From NCBI GenBank assembly GCA_032164245.1, contig JAVMKO010000003.1, positions 87,588,390 through 87,652,389 on the forward strand: 64,000 nt of DNA, given 5' to 3'. The notes beneath the pieces were generated by a model. It had not been told where the DNA came from and ran no database searches. It saw only the letters and a list, made by a program, of their open reading frames with translations. Within the stretch, counting starts at the first letter, position 1. The number at the start of each line of letters is the position of its first letter. Positions 34,846-46,440 of this stretch are shown here, one piece after another. Made by a program: the position numbers and the translations under genes. The DNA comes from Sternotherus odoratus (Eukaryota; Chordata; Testudines; Kinosternidae).

Positions 34846-37800
34846 CAGAAGTAAAATGCATTTATACACACAGTATAATGGTGTGTGAACCTTGGAAAAT
34901 CTGGCCTGAAATATTTAACTTTAAGAAAGAAAGTGTAAAGGAAATACACTATGTCATTCTACGTGAAGAAAATACTTTATAATAGGCATACAATGTTAAT
35001 AAATCTATAATCATAAGGCAGCAAATATAGATCACCCAAAGGCCCTATCTTATTATCCTTACTCAAGCAAAACTCTAATTGGGTTCTGTTGGAGTTTGCC
35101 TGATTAAGGGCTGTAGAATGCAGCACTAAATAATCAAATAGTGCACATCTTTAAATATACACTACACAGTCTTCTAGGTTTGTTACTGTCTGCAAATATA
35201 TTTTCACAGCACAAAACATATCAAGAAGCAGGGGTTGAATTGAGAAGAAAATGATGCTGGTACTCTTCCAACCTGTGCATACAAAATAAGATCCACCCTT
35301 GCCAATTACCAGAATGAGATGCTGCTCACAGTATATTGTGGAAATGTCAAAATCTGACCATACATGATCTCTGGGCTCTTTCAGCTTGAGTCCCCCTTGA
35401 AATGGCTTGATAATGACTCTTGTATCTGCTACACTCCTTAGACTTGGGGCAGGAAATGAGGGGTGATAGTGTCTCAAGTACTACCCACACATAATACCAA
35501 ATTAAATATTCACTTGTAGTAAAATGTACAGATTTGTGATATTTTTTTTTTTTACATGAGGAATGAGGTAGTTAACTATCAGTACATTTTAAATTATTAC
35601 TAGGCATCTGAATTAACTTCCCTCTGATGACTGGGCCTTTTCACATCTTCGAGCTATTGTTCCAGGTTCAGGAAAACATTTCTGCATCAATTATATTTTT
35701 GAGGTTTTCTTCACAACCATAAACAGATAGAGACTTGCTTTATTAAAAAAAAAAAAAAAGAAAGAAAGCTGAGATTCTGGACAAGATAGTACATTGAGAG
35801 GTGCCAGTGTGCTATACTGCCTCCATCAGAGTCCTGTGAAGAAAACACTCCACTCTAATTCACATAAATTGATCCATTGACAAGATATATGGAATAATTT
35901 AGAACCAGATTTAGAACTGAAGTTTGTGGCTCGGGCACACTGTTGTTGTTTAAAGAACTGTCAGTTGGGGAAAATAGGATTGCAAACCTCTCCTGCTCTC
36001 ACCACGCAGATAGCAGTAATGGTCAAACAGATGCTCAAAAGAAAGGAGTTAGAGGCAAAGCTAGCCTGTCTAAACCTATACCATTTTAAACCCATTCTGT
36101 TATTTGCATTGCACTTTGAAAATGCAAAGTACTATTGAACTGTTTAATATTAATTACTTTGTTCCTAAGTGCTGCCACATCTCCTTCCACTGAAGAATCT
36201 TAGGATCTCTCTTCACTGCACCGATACCTCAGGCTGTTACTCAGCTGTTGTCCCTAACATCCCTTCTGTCTACACACAAAACCTCTTCAGCTGAGTGTGG
36301 TGGTGCTTTCAGCCTGGGCTAGGTGGCCTCTCTGAGAGCTGCAGGCTAGAACACAAGTGTTGCTACCACTCAGGCTGGTAACCCAATCTGAAGGAAGGAC
36401 ACAAACTAAATCATAGTTAATAGTTCTCCTGTGCCTTCCCACAATTCCCTGCCCAGAAGGATAGACACGTTCTCCCACAATTCACTAAGAAAGAACCATG
36501 GAGTGGCTCCGCTTACTGCAGCACAAAGTACCCTAGGCCATGTCAACAGAAGTCCTAGCAACACATGTAGATGAGCACGGCAACAATGAGGACCTAGTAA
36601 CTCGGCTAGGGCTTTGCAGTGTAGCTCCTCCCACGCAGGTTAGGCTAACCTGAGTGCTCAGGCCCAGATGCCAATCCCCCAAGTTAACTCTGCAGTGAAG
36701 AAATATTCTTATTTACTATGGAGCCTGTTGTCAAGATGTACGCACACAATAGACCTATAGGAATACAATGATTTGCTCTTAAATTCTCTACATATGTAGA
36801 GTAGCTTTTATAGACTCCTATTAAATTCTATAATACTTTTTCTTAAAGGTGGGATTTGAAGTGAAACCCTGTTTGGGCTGAACATATCCCATCACAAGCT
36901 GCCTCCTGGAGATAAAAAATTCAGCCTTGTACCTACTGAAGAGAGATTCCCAGGAAAGCAGAAGTTAAAAAGTTGCATTTGATTAGCAGGTGGCTCTTGT
37001 TGCCCCACCAATTAACACAGCACGAAAGACATTACCTGGTGACCTATGATGGAAAAAGAGCAGGGAGGTCACAGGTGCAGAGCAGAAGGGCCTCTTCCCC
37101 AAACGGCTGGGAGGGGAGATTTACCTGTGTTTTGGACAGAGGTGTATGTGTATGTATTACAACCTGGCCTAAGATTGTTAGCAGAATTATTGTCCTGCTT
37201 TTAGCTTGTTCTCTTAAAGGCCTAACAAATATCCTACCCTGGTAAATATGTGTATAGGGAGAAGACTTTTCTTGTCAGATAGAAAATAGAATGTCAGAGA
37301 GTCTTTCAATTAACTTCACTGGGCTTTGGATCAGTCCTTTGAAATAGGGCCTTGGTATAGGCTTGATTGGGTTGTACCATGCAGTTTTCTTACAAATCTT
37401 CACGTAACTGTACTGTGCTATGAGCTGAAAAATCTACATAACATATGGTGCAAATATTTAAAAAGATGGAGAACCAGATATGGAAATATTTGTACTGATG
37501 TGGGAATGATGGCTGGAATTTTTCCCTTTAGCAACATATTTTCCATGCTGTATCTCATAAAATCCATTCACTGTGAACCCAGTTGTGCACTTTCTGTATA
37601 AAGGGCTTTTAAAGTAATGTAAAAACAAACAGTGAATGGCATCAACTCAAGATTTTTCCTCTCAGTGTCTATTTGCTGCAAAGGAAAAGAAGGCAGCAGT
37701 TTATATCTTGGCATGAAGCAGCTGCCACTTCAAAGCCCCGTGGTAAGAGTGTATGAAATTGAGGCCAGAAACCATTTTTAGCCTGATTAGATCAGGATTA

Positions 37801-39545
37801 AGCCCAGAGAAAAACTCAAAACTAAATCAGAATCATCTGGGGCTCATCTTGGAAAGACCAAAACAAAAAATTGGCAGGTATCTAGGCTCTCAGATTACTT
37901 TTTATATGGAAGAATGGGGTTTTTAAGACCGCTTGAGGCTTATGGTTACTGAATGGCATGAAGCATTCTTTTTTGCAATAAATAAATAAAGTTGATTCTT
38001 CACCTTTCCATGAAAAGCAAGTCCTCTGTTGAATTGGGCTACTGCAAAAAATACAGTAGTCAGTGGAAGAATCCCTTGCACAAGTGGGGGTTGCAGGATT
38101 AGTCTTATACAAAATATGCTATATTCATGCACTGTTTCACAAAACCCATCTAAGGATGAAGATTTGGCCTCATTGAAATTGGTGGAAGTTTTGCCATTGA
38201 CTTCAGTGTGTCCAGGATTTCATCCTAAGATTTTTGAGCTTGCTGGAGGAGGGCCTCTGGAAACTGAGTCTTGACCTCACACGGGTGTTGTGAAGGTAAC
38301 TTCATTAATATTTGTAAAGCGCTCAGATCACCATAGAAATGCCCATGAGGAAATTAATAATTTTCAGAGCAGTGTTTGAATGGTGTGCAGTAAACAAGGC
38401 CTGGGGCCACACATTGAATAGTAAGGATTAAAAGCAAAAGAAACAACCACTTGTTCAGTAAGCACCATTCATCCCAGGCACCGAATGAGGCAGAGATCTT
38501 ATGGAAAAAAAGGCATGTGTTCATGTAATGAAAGGTTTTGTCATAATGCATAGGCACAAGGAGGCTGAATTAAGGCACAGGCAACCTTAGTTCTAGCATT
38601 TCCTAACTTTTGAGTGCTTGACTTGTGCATTCTTAAGTCTTGTAACATACTTATTTTGGATTTAAGTGAATGAATCCCAGCATAAGAGCATTTACACTGC
38701 ATTTCACGATACAATATTTTCAAAAAGTAATCTAATATTTGTGATATGCTATAAATTATTATTAAGATTCAACCTTATTAGATGCTGGTGTCTCTTCATA
38801 TTAAGGTAACTTAAGTAGATACAATATACCTCTTATACAAAAATACAGAATCTTGGTCAGATGTATTTGTTATGCAACCTTTTTTGTTCACAGGAACTAA
38901 ATTTATAGCAAATATTAATGTGATTTCTAATGTTCTTTCCAAGAATCAAATAACTGAGAAAATTATATTAGCATGCTGGGCTAGCAGAACATAATTTCTT
39001 TCAAGTAATTTATAAAACACTGTTAGTTAATACTAGGACTGATGAAGGATCAAAACCATAGCCTTCTTCTGCATGAATTTCCAAGTCTGTAAAATGAGGA
39101 TAAATGGATTTAAGGGGTGCTGTGAAGCTTACATAATCATAGAACTGGAAGGGACCTCAAGAGATCATCTAGTCCAGTCCCCTGCACTTAAGGCAGGACT
39201 AAGTGCCTAGGACATTATCTAGACCTTTCCTGACAGGTGTTTGTCCAACCTGCTTTTAAAAATCCCCAGTGACGGAGATTCCACAACCTCCCTAGGCAAT
39301 TTATTCCAGTGCTTAACCACTCTGAAAGTTAGAAAGTTTTTCCTAATGTCCAACCTAAACCGCCCTTGCTGCAACTTAAGCCCATTGCTTCTTGTCCTAT
39401 CCTCAGAAGTTAAGAAGAACAATTCGTCTCCCGCTTCCTTATAACAACCTTTTATGTACTTGAAAACTGTTATCATATCCCTTCTGTGTCTTCTCTTCTC
39501 CAGACTAAAGAAACCCTATTTTTTTAAATCTTCCCTCATAGGTCA

Positions 39546-39766
39546 GGTAACAGAGTCCTGTGGCACCTTAAAGACTAACTAAAGTATTGAAGCATAAGCT
39601 TTCATGGGGTAATACCCACTTCGTCGGATGCAAGCATTCTGCATCCGACGAAGTGGGTATTAGCCCACGAAAACTTATGCTTCAATACTTTAGTTAGTCT
39701 TTAAGGTGCCACAGGACTCTTACCTCTGCTATTCCAGACTAACACGGCTACCTCTCTGATTCTTGA
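39546..39766. mobile_element. Inverted SINE dimer inserted in CR1
   Basis: A 221-bp insert flanked by cctcataggtca at 39534-39545 and 39767-39778. Two turtle SINE bodies face each other: 39552-39632 (plus) and 39640-39720 (minus), nearly complementary over 81 nt with a 7-nt spacer. The minus copy continues to a full tRNA-like head ('ccagactaacacggctacct', 'ctctgattct') at 39735-39764; the plus copy lacks it. One duplication around the pair implies a single insertion event. Confidence 0.9.
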
Positions 39767-40271
39767 CCTCATAGGTCATGTTTTCTAGACCTTTAATCAT
39801 TTTTGTTGCTCTGGACTTTCTCCAATTTGTCCACATCTTTCCTGAAATGTGGTGCTGAGAACTGGACACCATACTCCAGTTGAGGCCTAATCAATGCGGA
39901 GTAGAGTGGAATAGTTACTTTTCGGGTCATGCTTACAATACTCCTGCTAACACATCCCAGAATTCTGTTTGCTTTTTTTGCAACAGCGTTACACTGTTGA
40001 CTCATATTTAGCTTGTGATCCACTATGACTCCCAGATCTCTTTCCACAGTACTCTTACTCAATTCCCATTTTGTATGTGTGCAACTGATTGTTCCTTCCT
40101 AAGTGGAGTACTTTGCATTTGTCCTTATTGAAGTTCATCTTATTTACTTCAGACCATTTCTCCACTTTGTTCAGATCATTTTGAATTTTAATCCTATCCT
40201 TCCAAAGCACTTGTAATCCCTCCTATCATCCACAAACTTTATAAGTGTACTCTCTACGCCATTATCTAAAT

Positions 40272-40571
40272 CAGGGGTAGGCAACCCACGGCACGTGTGC
40301 CAATGGCGGCACACAAGCTGATATTCAGTGGTACTTACACTGCCTTGGTCCTGGCCACCAGTCCGGGGGGGTGCTGCATTTTAATTTAATTTTAAGTGAA
40401 GCTTCTTAAACATTTTAAAAACATTACTTTACACACAACAATAGTTTAGTTATATTTTATAGACTTATAGAAGGGGACCTGTTAAAATGTATTACTGGCA
40501 CACGAAACCTTAAACTAAGAGTGAATAAATGAAGACTCGGCACACCACTTCTGAAAGGTTGCTGACCACTG
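40272..40571. mobile_element. hAT-type non-autonomous element nested in CR1
   Basis: A 300-bp element with ends 'caggggtaggcaacc' and 'ggttgctgaccactg', flanked by perfect 8-bp duplications atctaaat (40264-40271 and 40572-40579). CR1 sequence resumes directly on both sides. Homologous to 26031-26324. Non-coding. Confidence 0.93.
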
Positions 40572-41619
40572 ATCTAAATAACTGATGAAGCTATTGAACA
40601 GAACAGGACTGAGAACCAATCCCTGTGGAACCCCACTCATTATCCCTTTCTAGGACTGGGAACCACTGATAACTGCTCTCTGGGAACGATTTTCCAACCA
40701 GTTATGCATCCACCTTATAGTAGCTCCATCTAGGTTGTATTTCCCTAGTTTGTTTATGAGAAGGTTGTGCAATACAGTATCAAAAGCTTTACTAAAGTCA
40801 AGATATACCACATCTATCACTTTCTTCCTATATACAAGACTTGTTATAGCATCAAAGAAAACTATCAGGTTGGTTTTACATGATTTGTTCATGACAAATC
40901 CATGCAGACTGTTATTTATCACCTTATTTTCTAGGTAATATGTGTAGTAATAGTAGTATAATGCTTTGAAAGTGTAAAGAGTTGTATCCTAATATGAAAA
41001 TAAGTTTTTCATGGTTCTTCTTATTTTTCATTTAAAACCATTTTAAATTCAAGTGTTACCCAGTAGCATTGGAAAAACATCATCATGAGAACTGGAGAGT
41101 AAAACCAGATTATGGGTCCAATCCAGTGCCTATTGAAGTCAGTGGAAAGAATGCTATTGATTTCAGTGGAGATTGGATCTGGCCCTATAAGCAGAAAATT
41201 ATGCTGATCAGCCTAGTTTCACTGTCCAGGTTAATTGAAATGCAACAAGGAAGCAGTAAGCATAAATGGTAAGAACTAAGTGAATTAGATTCTGAAAACT
41301 GCAAAAATTTTAACCTAAAATGTTATTAGTAAAACAGGGAAACAATTTTTTACATAACTGTTTTATTGTCCCTGGAACCTATGCGATAGAATGGTGCATT
41401 CAGTGCAGTACTACCGTCATAAATAAACCTGCTTACTAAGATGATTAAGACCCCAGTCCTTCAACAGTATATGCACACGTGGGTCTTTATTTCTTTGTCA
41501 TGTCCCGTTGACTGTAATGGTATTGTCCAGGTGCATAAGTATCCACCAACAGGCATCTCTTTGCAAGAACTGGGCATTAGTCTATATGCTTGTCATGGCC
41601 ATGATATTTGTGAATTTCA

Positions 41620-41930
41620 AAAGAACCTAAGTTCTATTTTCAAAAGTGACTTAGACTTCTATGTGCCTAAGTCCCATTGATTTTCAGTGAGACCTAGGAA
41701 TTCAAAGGACCAGATTTTCAAAGGTATTTAGGCATCTAAAGATCCAAGTAGGTGTCTAGTGGGATTTTCAAAAGTGCCTAAGCACCTAATTAATTTGATT
41801 TCAATTGCAATAGGTGCCCAGGTGCTTTTGAAACTCCCAGTAGATGCTATCTGCTTTTTTTAGACACTTAAATACCTTTGAAAATCTGACTGTAAGTGCC
41901 AGGCACTTTTAAAAATGAAATCAATGCTCA
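41620..41930. repeat. 'ttttcaaaagtg' palindromic dispersed repeat, copy 1
   Basis: Multiple direct and inverted copies of 'ttttcaaaagtgcctaag' and 'tttgaaaatc' make the segment self-complementary at several points. Related copies lie at 46950-47125 and 56795-56955. Likely an old palindromic DNA-transposon family. Confidence 0.6.
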
Positions 41931-42500
41931 TAAGTGCTTTTGAAAATTTCACTCATAGTCTCTTTCACCCTGCACTATTGGCTGTTAACAAGATGTCTCC
42001 ATCAATTTTTACCCTACGCTCTATTTTGGTGTGTGTTTTGTTTGTGTGGGTATGTTGCTATCTTCATATGTTTTTAAATTACTACAAAGCTATCCATTTT
42101 CAATTAAAAATAAGCTTAATTAAAATGTGTGGGGGAAAAAAATCATGGCAATCTAAAATCATGACTTTGCATTTTTTGCTGTGACAGCCAGCCTAAATTA
42201 TTATTTTGTTCCTGTTTATAGCAGGCCATATTAACTTTTTTCAAAGCTGTTTTTCCCAAACGGTTAGGACACCGCCCAGATTATGCTAAGCAACATTATT
42301 GCTAAGGATATTGGTTACTGTCTGACTAATAAAATAAAAAAATATTTCCAGTGTGTGAGATCTGAAAAAATAACCCTCTTCTCCAGCAAAATCAAGGAGT
42401 GTGCAGAGTGCTGTTTTGTTTTTGGTTTTTTGATTTTTTTTAATTTTAAATTCAGTACCAGAATGGATGTATTCTTAACTGTTATTTCTCTTTTTCTAAG

Positions 42501-42581
42501 TGTTGGAAAGGAAGATTTCGACAAGACAAAGCAGAGAGGAGCTGATAAGAAAGGGAGTTCTGAAAGAAATGCCTGACCAAG
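42501..42581 (+). CDS. PHACTR2: PHACTR2 coding exon: RPEL motif 1
   Basis: An 81-nt symmetric (phase 1-1) exon after TTTCTAAG that encodes 27 residues, VLERKISTRQSREELIRKGV followed by LKEMPDQ. This is the first RPEL repeat; the core reads RQSREEL, with Q where the consensus RPxxxEL has P, as I recall for this motif in PHACTRs. RPEL motifs bind monomeric actin. The split Val joins exactly to the trailing G of the exon at 27416, and the last G (42581) supplies the first base of the next codon. The donor is GTGATG, which lacks A/G at +4 and G at +5 of a strong site, so exon definition may be weak. Removing the exon would keep the reading frame. It lies far from its neighbours: about 15.1 kb of intron upstream and 3.5 kb downstream. 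Confidence 0.95.
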
Positions 42582-42689
42582 GTGATGACAAATAACCTAA
42601 AATTTAGATCTTAAAGTCTACGCATGGACATTATTATCTTGTTGTTCCATTTTATAATGAATATCCGCTATCCAGCTATAAAAAACACT

Positions 42690-42895
42690 GGCAGCAAGTA
42701 GGAGAGGCAGTTTGACAAAGTGGACAGGGCACCACATTTGGAGTCTGGAGAGCTGGAGTTTGTTCCTGGTTCTGCTGTTGACTTGTTGTGTGTTCTTGGA
42801 CAAGTTACAGAGAACACAGAAAGGTTAAGTAATATATAGCACTTTTGTAAAGCAGACTGAGATCTGTAGAGGACAAGTGCTAAGTGTTTATTGTT
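42690..42895 (+). repeat. MIR-like SINE
   Basis: 'gtttgacaaagtggacaggg', 'agtctggagagctggagttt', 'cctggttctgctgttgactt', then 'ggacaagttacag': the MIR order on the plus strand. Confidence 0.65.
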
Positions 42896-43021
42896 ATTTT
42901 TTGGAATCAGTGATTCAGAGGATATTTTGAGTTGAGCAGTTCTTTCCAAAACACCTAGAGGACGATATGGTGATTATGGATGAGAAAACTAAAGGCTTTG
43001 GGGCCCTGCCTCTTACCATTT

Positions 43022-43270
43022 GGGGTATGTCTACACTGCAGTTAAAAACCCATGGCTGGCCCATGCCAGCTGACTCAGACTAAGGGGCTGTTTAATTGTG
43101 ATGTAGACATTAGAGCTCAGGCTGGATCCCAGGCTCTAGGACCCTGCGAGGTGGGTTGTGGTCCCACAACTTGGAGTGCAGCCTAAGCCCAAATGTCGAC
43201 ACGGCAATTAATCAGCCTCTTAGTCTGAGCCCTTTGAGCCCAAATCAGCTGACACGGGCCAGACACAGGG
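43022..43270. mobile_element. TIR element, 'ggtatgtctacactgca' family, copy A
   Basis: Starts 'ggggtatgtctacactgca' and 'cccatggctggcccatgcca', the same order as the copy at 55620-55862. The right end is disturbed: 'gggtatttctactctgcaat' near 43268 looks like a second left end, so one copy may be truncated by another. Non-coding. Confidence 0.65.
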
Positions 43271-44029
43271 TATTTCTACTCTGCAATTAGATCACCCATG
43301 TGTCACAAGTGTAAGCCAAGGCAAGCAACTCAACAGCTGGTGTTTCCAATATTGAGAGGTAGCAGGTGTAGGATCTCACAAATGCTGCCACCACCATTAC
43401 ACATGCTACATTCAAATAGCAGAGGCATAAGGAACTTTGAGGAAAACTCCCTTTGTTTAAAAACACAACCAGGTTTAGTAAGTGGTAAACATAGCAAGAT
43501 GCATTATGTAAAGCATGTGTAAAGCATTGTTACCTAAGTCCGATTATACCTGGAGGTTTTCAGCAGTATGCCCATCTCTCTTTTTAAAATGTTGTTTGTT
43601 TCTGCTGTTCATAGTGGTAGTGTTTGTACTATTCTTGATATAATTTAAAAAAAAATCTAGATCTAATAAAATCTTAGTCTAATATAATTTTAGTAACTGC
43701 AGTGCTTTTCAATCTCCTAAAATTAATCCATTTGTCATGAAGACTAAAAAGACAACAGTAAAAGGAACTGACCAAGAATCTAGTGGAATATAAGTGTCTT
43801 AGAGGATAGTTTCTGATAATATTTCTCAAAATAGATTTCCACTAAAAAAGTAAAAAAGTTACTCTGACCCGAGGAATCAATTTAGTGAATGTCAGGTGTG
43901 AAGTCAGGGATAGCTTAATAGTTATACTCCCTGAAGCTTCATATACACTAATATTTAGAAATATATATTTATATACCTGCTAGTGCTGGGGCATGTCTCT
44001 AGGCATCATTGCAATGTGTGTGTCAGAGC

Positions 44030-44235
44030 ATGCCACTCAGCACATCTGGGTTTTAAGTTTGTCTTTGCTACCGTCTTGCTCTGTGGCTTAGGGCAAGGAA
44101 CTTAATTGCTCTGTGCATCAGTTTACTCATCTGTAAAACCAATTTTTTAAAAATACCTTTCTTTTGTGCTGCTGTGACGCTTAGTTGATGTTTGTAAATT
44201 GCATTTTGATGGGAAAGGGCACTAAGTGCAATGTT
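44030..44235 (+). repeat. MIR-like SINE
   Basis: 'catctgggttttaagtttg', 'gctctgtggcttagggcaag', 'catcagtttactcatctgta', 'ctgtgacgcttagttgatg', 'gggcactaag': MIR core and tail order, diverged. Confidence 0.65.
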
Positions 44236-44519
44236 TTAATCTCTATCTTTGCTTAGAAACAGGTTTAAAAGCAATGAGCAAAATATGGACATACAAAGGC
44301 AGTTATTTTTTTAGCTTTCCTTCCCCGCACCCCAGGGTACTTGGTATTCTGTTGTAATACATATTAAATTCTCATTCAAATTGGATCAGTACAAAGAGAT
44401 AAAGGATAGGAAAGTGAAATATTTTCTCCCGTGTTTAAGAAGGGGCATCTGTCCATTTCAATGCTTCCTAGAACGCTCCTGGCTTTACAAGTGATAAGCA
44501 TGTATGTTTTAAAGAGCAA

Positions 44520-45900
44520 TCTAAAAGAAGACAGGGTAGACACTTGATGCTCTGAGAAAGGCGGCACACAAAGATAGGAGAGTAAAAGTTGGAAGGAAGG
44601 GAATGGTTAAGAAGGATGGAGAGGAGGAAGGGATGAGCACAGAGATGTAGACAGGTTAAAGGAATTGCCAGGTCTTGAAGATGAGAATGAGGAGTCTGAA
44701 CCAGATGTGGAATGGGAGGTGGGAGGAAATGTATAATAAGGGCAGTCAGTGAGGGAGATAATTTTGGTGACCGCATTTTGTGTAGCTTAAAGAGTGAAGG
44801 GGGAAGTGGTGAAGCCAGCAAGGACGTATTTTTAACAGTGAAGGCAGCAGGTGAATAGCCTGTGGGGAATGATATTTAACTTTGGAGGTGGAAAGGAAAG
44901 GATAGGTTCATGACAGTCTCAGGCCCAAGTCTACACTACCCGCCGATCCAATCGATCTTTTGGGGGTCGACTTATTGCATCTAGTCTAGACGCGATAAAT
45001 CAATCCCTGAGTACTCTCCCGTTGATGCCGGTACTTCATCGCCGCAAGAGGTGCAGGCGGAGTCGACGGGGGAGCAGCAGCAGTTGACTCAGTGCCATGA
45101 AGATGCTGCAGTAAGTCAGCCTAAATATATTGACTTCAGCTACACTATTCCCATTGCTGAAGTTGCGTATCTTTGGTCGTTCTCCTCCCAACCCACAGTG
45201 TAGACCAGGGCTCAGTGTAACAAGGACTGAAGGAAAGACAGAGGAGTCAGCTATGGCAGCACGGTGAAGAAGAAGATTGTGGAATTATCAGCAGCAATGA
45301 ACAAGGAAGGGAGAAGAATTTAAGAAAGGGGAGTTCTATTTTTATCATGTTGAGTGGGAGCTGGTGTCTCGATACCCAGAGTGATATTTTCAGAGTCATA
45401 AGACTGAACAATGGGGGAGATCAAGGATAATGACCAAGATTTGAGATTCATAAAGATGGTAAGAAAAGCTATGTCAGAGGATGAAATAAAGGGAAGGCAG
45501 GGTAGGCCAAGAACTGAATGCCACAAGACTCCAGCAGAGCAGAAGCAGGAAAAGGAGCAATTGAAAAAGTCGTCAAAGCAGCAGTTGGGGGCAGAAGAAG
45601 AGAACTGAGATAGAAAGGGTAATAGAATCTTAGTAGAGAGAAAATTCAGTAGGAGGGGAACTCAGACACCTGAGGAGAAGGTTTTGAAATGACCAGAAAG
45701 AACATTGTTGATGATCTTAATAAGGACAGTGAAGTGGAGGCGTGAAAGTCAGATTGTAGTTAGTCAAGGACAGAATTGGGGGAAAGAGGACATTGACCCG
45801 GGGTAAGTAGATAACATCCTCCAGATGTTTGGAGGCAAAGAGTGAGGAGCAAGATGCTGGGCACGTGATCTGGAAGTCACAAACTCAGTGAACAAGGAGC
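44520..45900. repeat. A/G-rich ancient repeat-like tract split by a TIR element
   Basis: About 1.1 kb of strongly purine-biased sequence (phrases such as 'gatgagaatgaggagtctga' and 'tgggaggtgggaggaaat') on both sides of the element at 44923-45211. It reads like an old LINE or other interspersed repeat, not like a gene; short ORFs on both strands have no recognisable product. Confidence 0.35.
44923..45211. mobile_element. TIR element, 'tctacact' family, copy with TCAG flanks
   Basis: Left end 'gcccaagtctacactac', right end 'gtgtagaccagggc', flanked by tcag at 44919-44922 and 45212-45215. Contains 'gggggtcgacttatt' and 'aagtcagcctaaatatattg'. 289 bp, non-coding MITE. Confidence 0.75.
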
Positions 45901-46095
45901 CTTATAACATACTATTACAGAGTCATGTAAAGTAGAACTTCATCAAAATGTTTTATACATGAAATAAATTAATGTGACGTGCTTTTCTTTTGTGGAAACT
46001 TAAAACCTGAAAAATCACTGAGTTGACAACAAATGGAGAACTAGCTGTTGAGCAGACTGCAAAACTGGATAACGACTTTTTAATCTTCATTTTAG

Positions 46096-46254
46096 CTGGT
46101 GATGTAACAGTAAATTTTGAAACCTCTAATGGGCACACCATAACTATCAGTGAAGAAACCATCCAGGAAGAAAATGTAATAAAGACCACAGAAGATAATG
46201 GCTCCTTATCAGCCAAAGCATCAGCTCTGGAAGGAAAAAAAGAAGATAAAAAAG
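46096..46254 (+). CDS. PHACTR2: PHACTR2 coding exon: linker after RPEL1
   Basis: Phase 1-1 exon of 159 nt with acceptor TTTTAG and donor GTAAAC. It encodes 53 residues beginning (A)GDVTVNFETSNGHTITISEE and ending in a lysine-rich GKKEDKK. The DVTVNFE block right after RPEL1 is characteristic of PHACTR2; the human protein, as I recall it, has Asp-Gly-Asp where this gene has Ala-Gly-Asp at the splice junction. The sequence is acidic and polar with no predicted fold, so it is a disordered linker by composition. An open frame runs upstream into the intron from 46023, but the AG at 46094-46095 and the clean frame join to the previous exon fix the true start. Confidence 0.93.
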
Positions 46255-46319
46255 GTAAACAAACAAATCCTTCATATTCTCACAAACCTTTATGGGTCAT
46301 AAAGGGGAAAGTGATCTGA

Positions 46320-46440
46320 GCACAGAAGTGGGAAACAGGAAGGTCTGATTTCTAATTTCTGACTCCAGTGCTGAGTCCACTTGGGCAAGTCTCTATTTCA
46401 GATTCTCCTTCTGTCAAATGGGGATAATAATACATAGTGT
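46320..46440 (+). repeat. MIR-like SINE fragment
   Basis: 'gactccagtgctgagtccac', 'ttgggcaagtctctatttca', 'gattctccttctgtcaaatg' and 'gggataataatac', MIR order. It begins 65 bp after a PHACTR2 donor. Confidence 0.65.

Larger units (their letters stand above)
39133..40936 (-). mobile_element. CR1 LINE with two nested insertions
   Basis: The 3' end lies at about 39133 ('atcatagaactggaagggac', 'ctcaagagatcatctagtcc'), the standard CR1 tail in reverse. Moving right, the minus strand encodes pieces of the RT/C-terminal region: DIRKNFLTFRVVKHWNKLPR with SLGIFKSRLDKHL (39219-39476), STVERDLGVIVDHKLNMSQQ and RPQLEYGVQFSAP (39793-40062), and KVIDVVYLDFSKAFDTVLHN (40650-40922). A SINE dimer (39546-39766) and a hAT (40272-40571) interrupt it. 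Frames are broken by stops; 5' truncated near 40936. Inactive. Confidence 0.92.
27417..42500 (+). other. PHACTR2: PHACTR2 intron (about 15.1 kb)
   Basis: Runs from donor GTAGGT to acceptor TTTCTAAG. Holds the solo LTR, hAT, Helitron, SINEs and CR1 listed separately. 29821-31294, 31396-34749, 34846-39132 and 40937-41619 hold nothing else I can name, apart from a MIR-like tail near 38280-38345 and a possible 'cttcactgca' TIR pair bracketing 36208-36703. Confidence 0.85.
42582..46095 (+). other. PHACTR2: PHACTR2 intron (3.5 kb)
   Basis: From donor GTGATG to acceptor TTTTAG. Contains MIR-like and TIR elements and the purine-rich tract. Confidence 0.9.

Noticed and set aside
39219..40922. Coding gene on the minus strand (RT-like proteins)
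   Set aside because: Fragments of a broken CR1 LINE, interrupted by a SINE dimer and a hAT and by stops.
42283..42576. 97-codon plus-strand ORF spanning the RPEL1 exon
   Set aside because: Its frame in the exon is not the PHACTR2 frame; most of it is intron.
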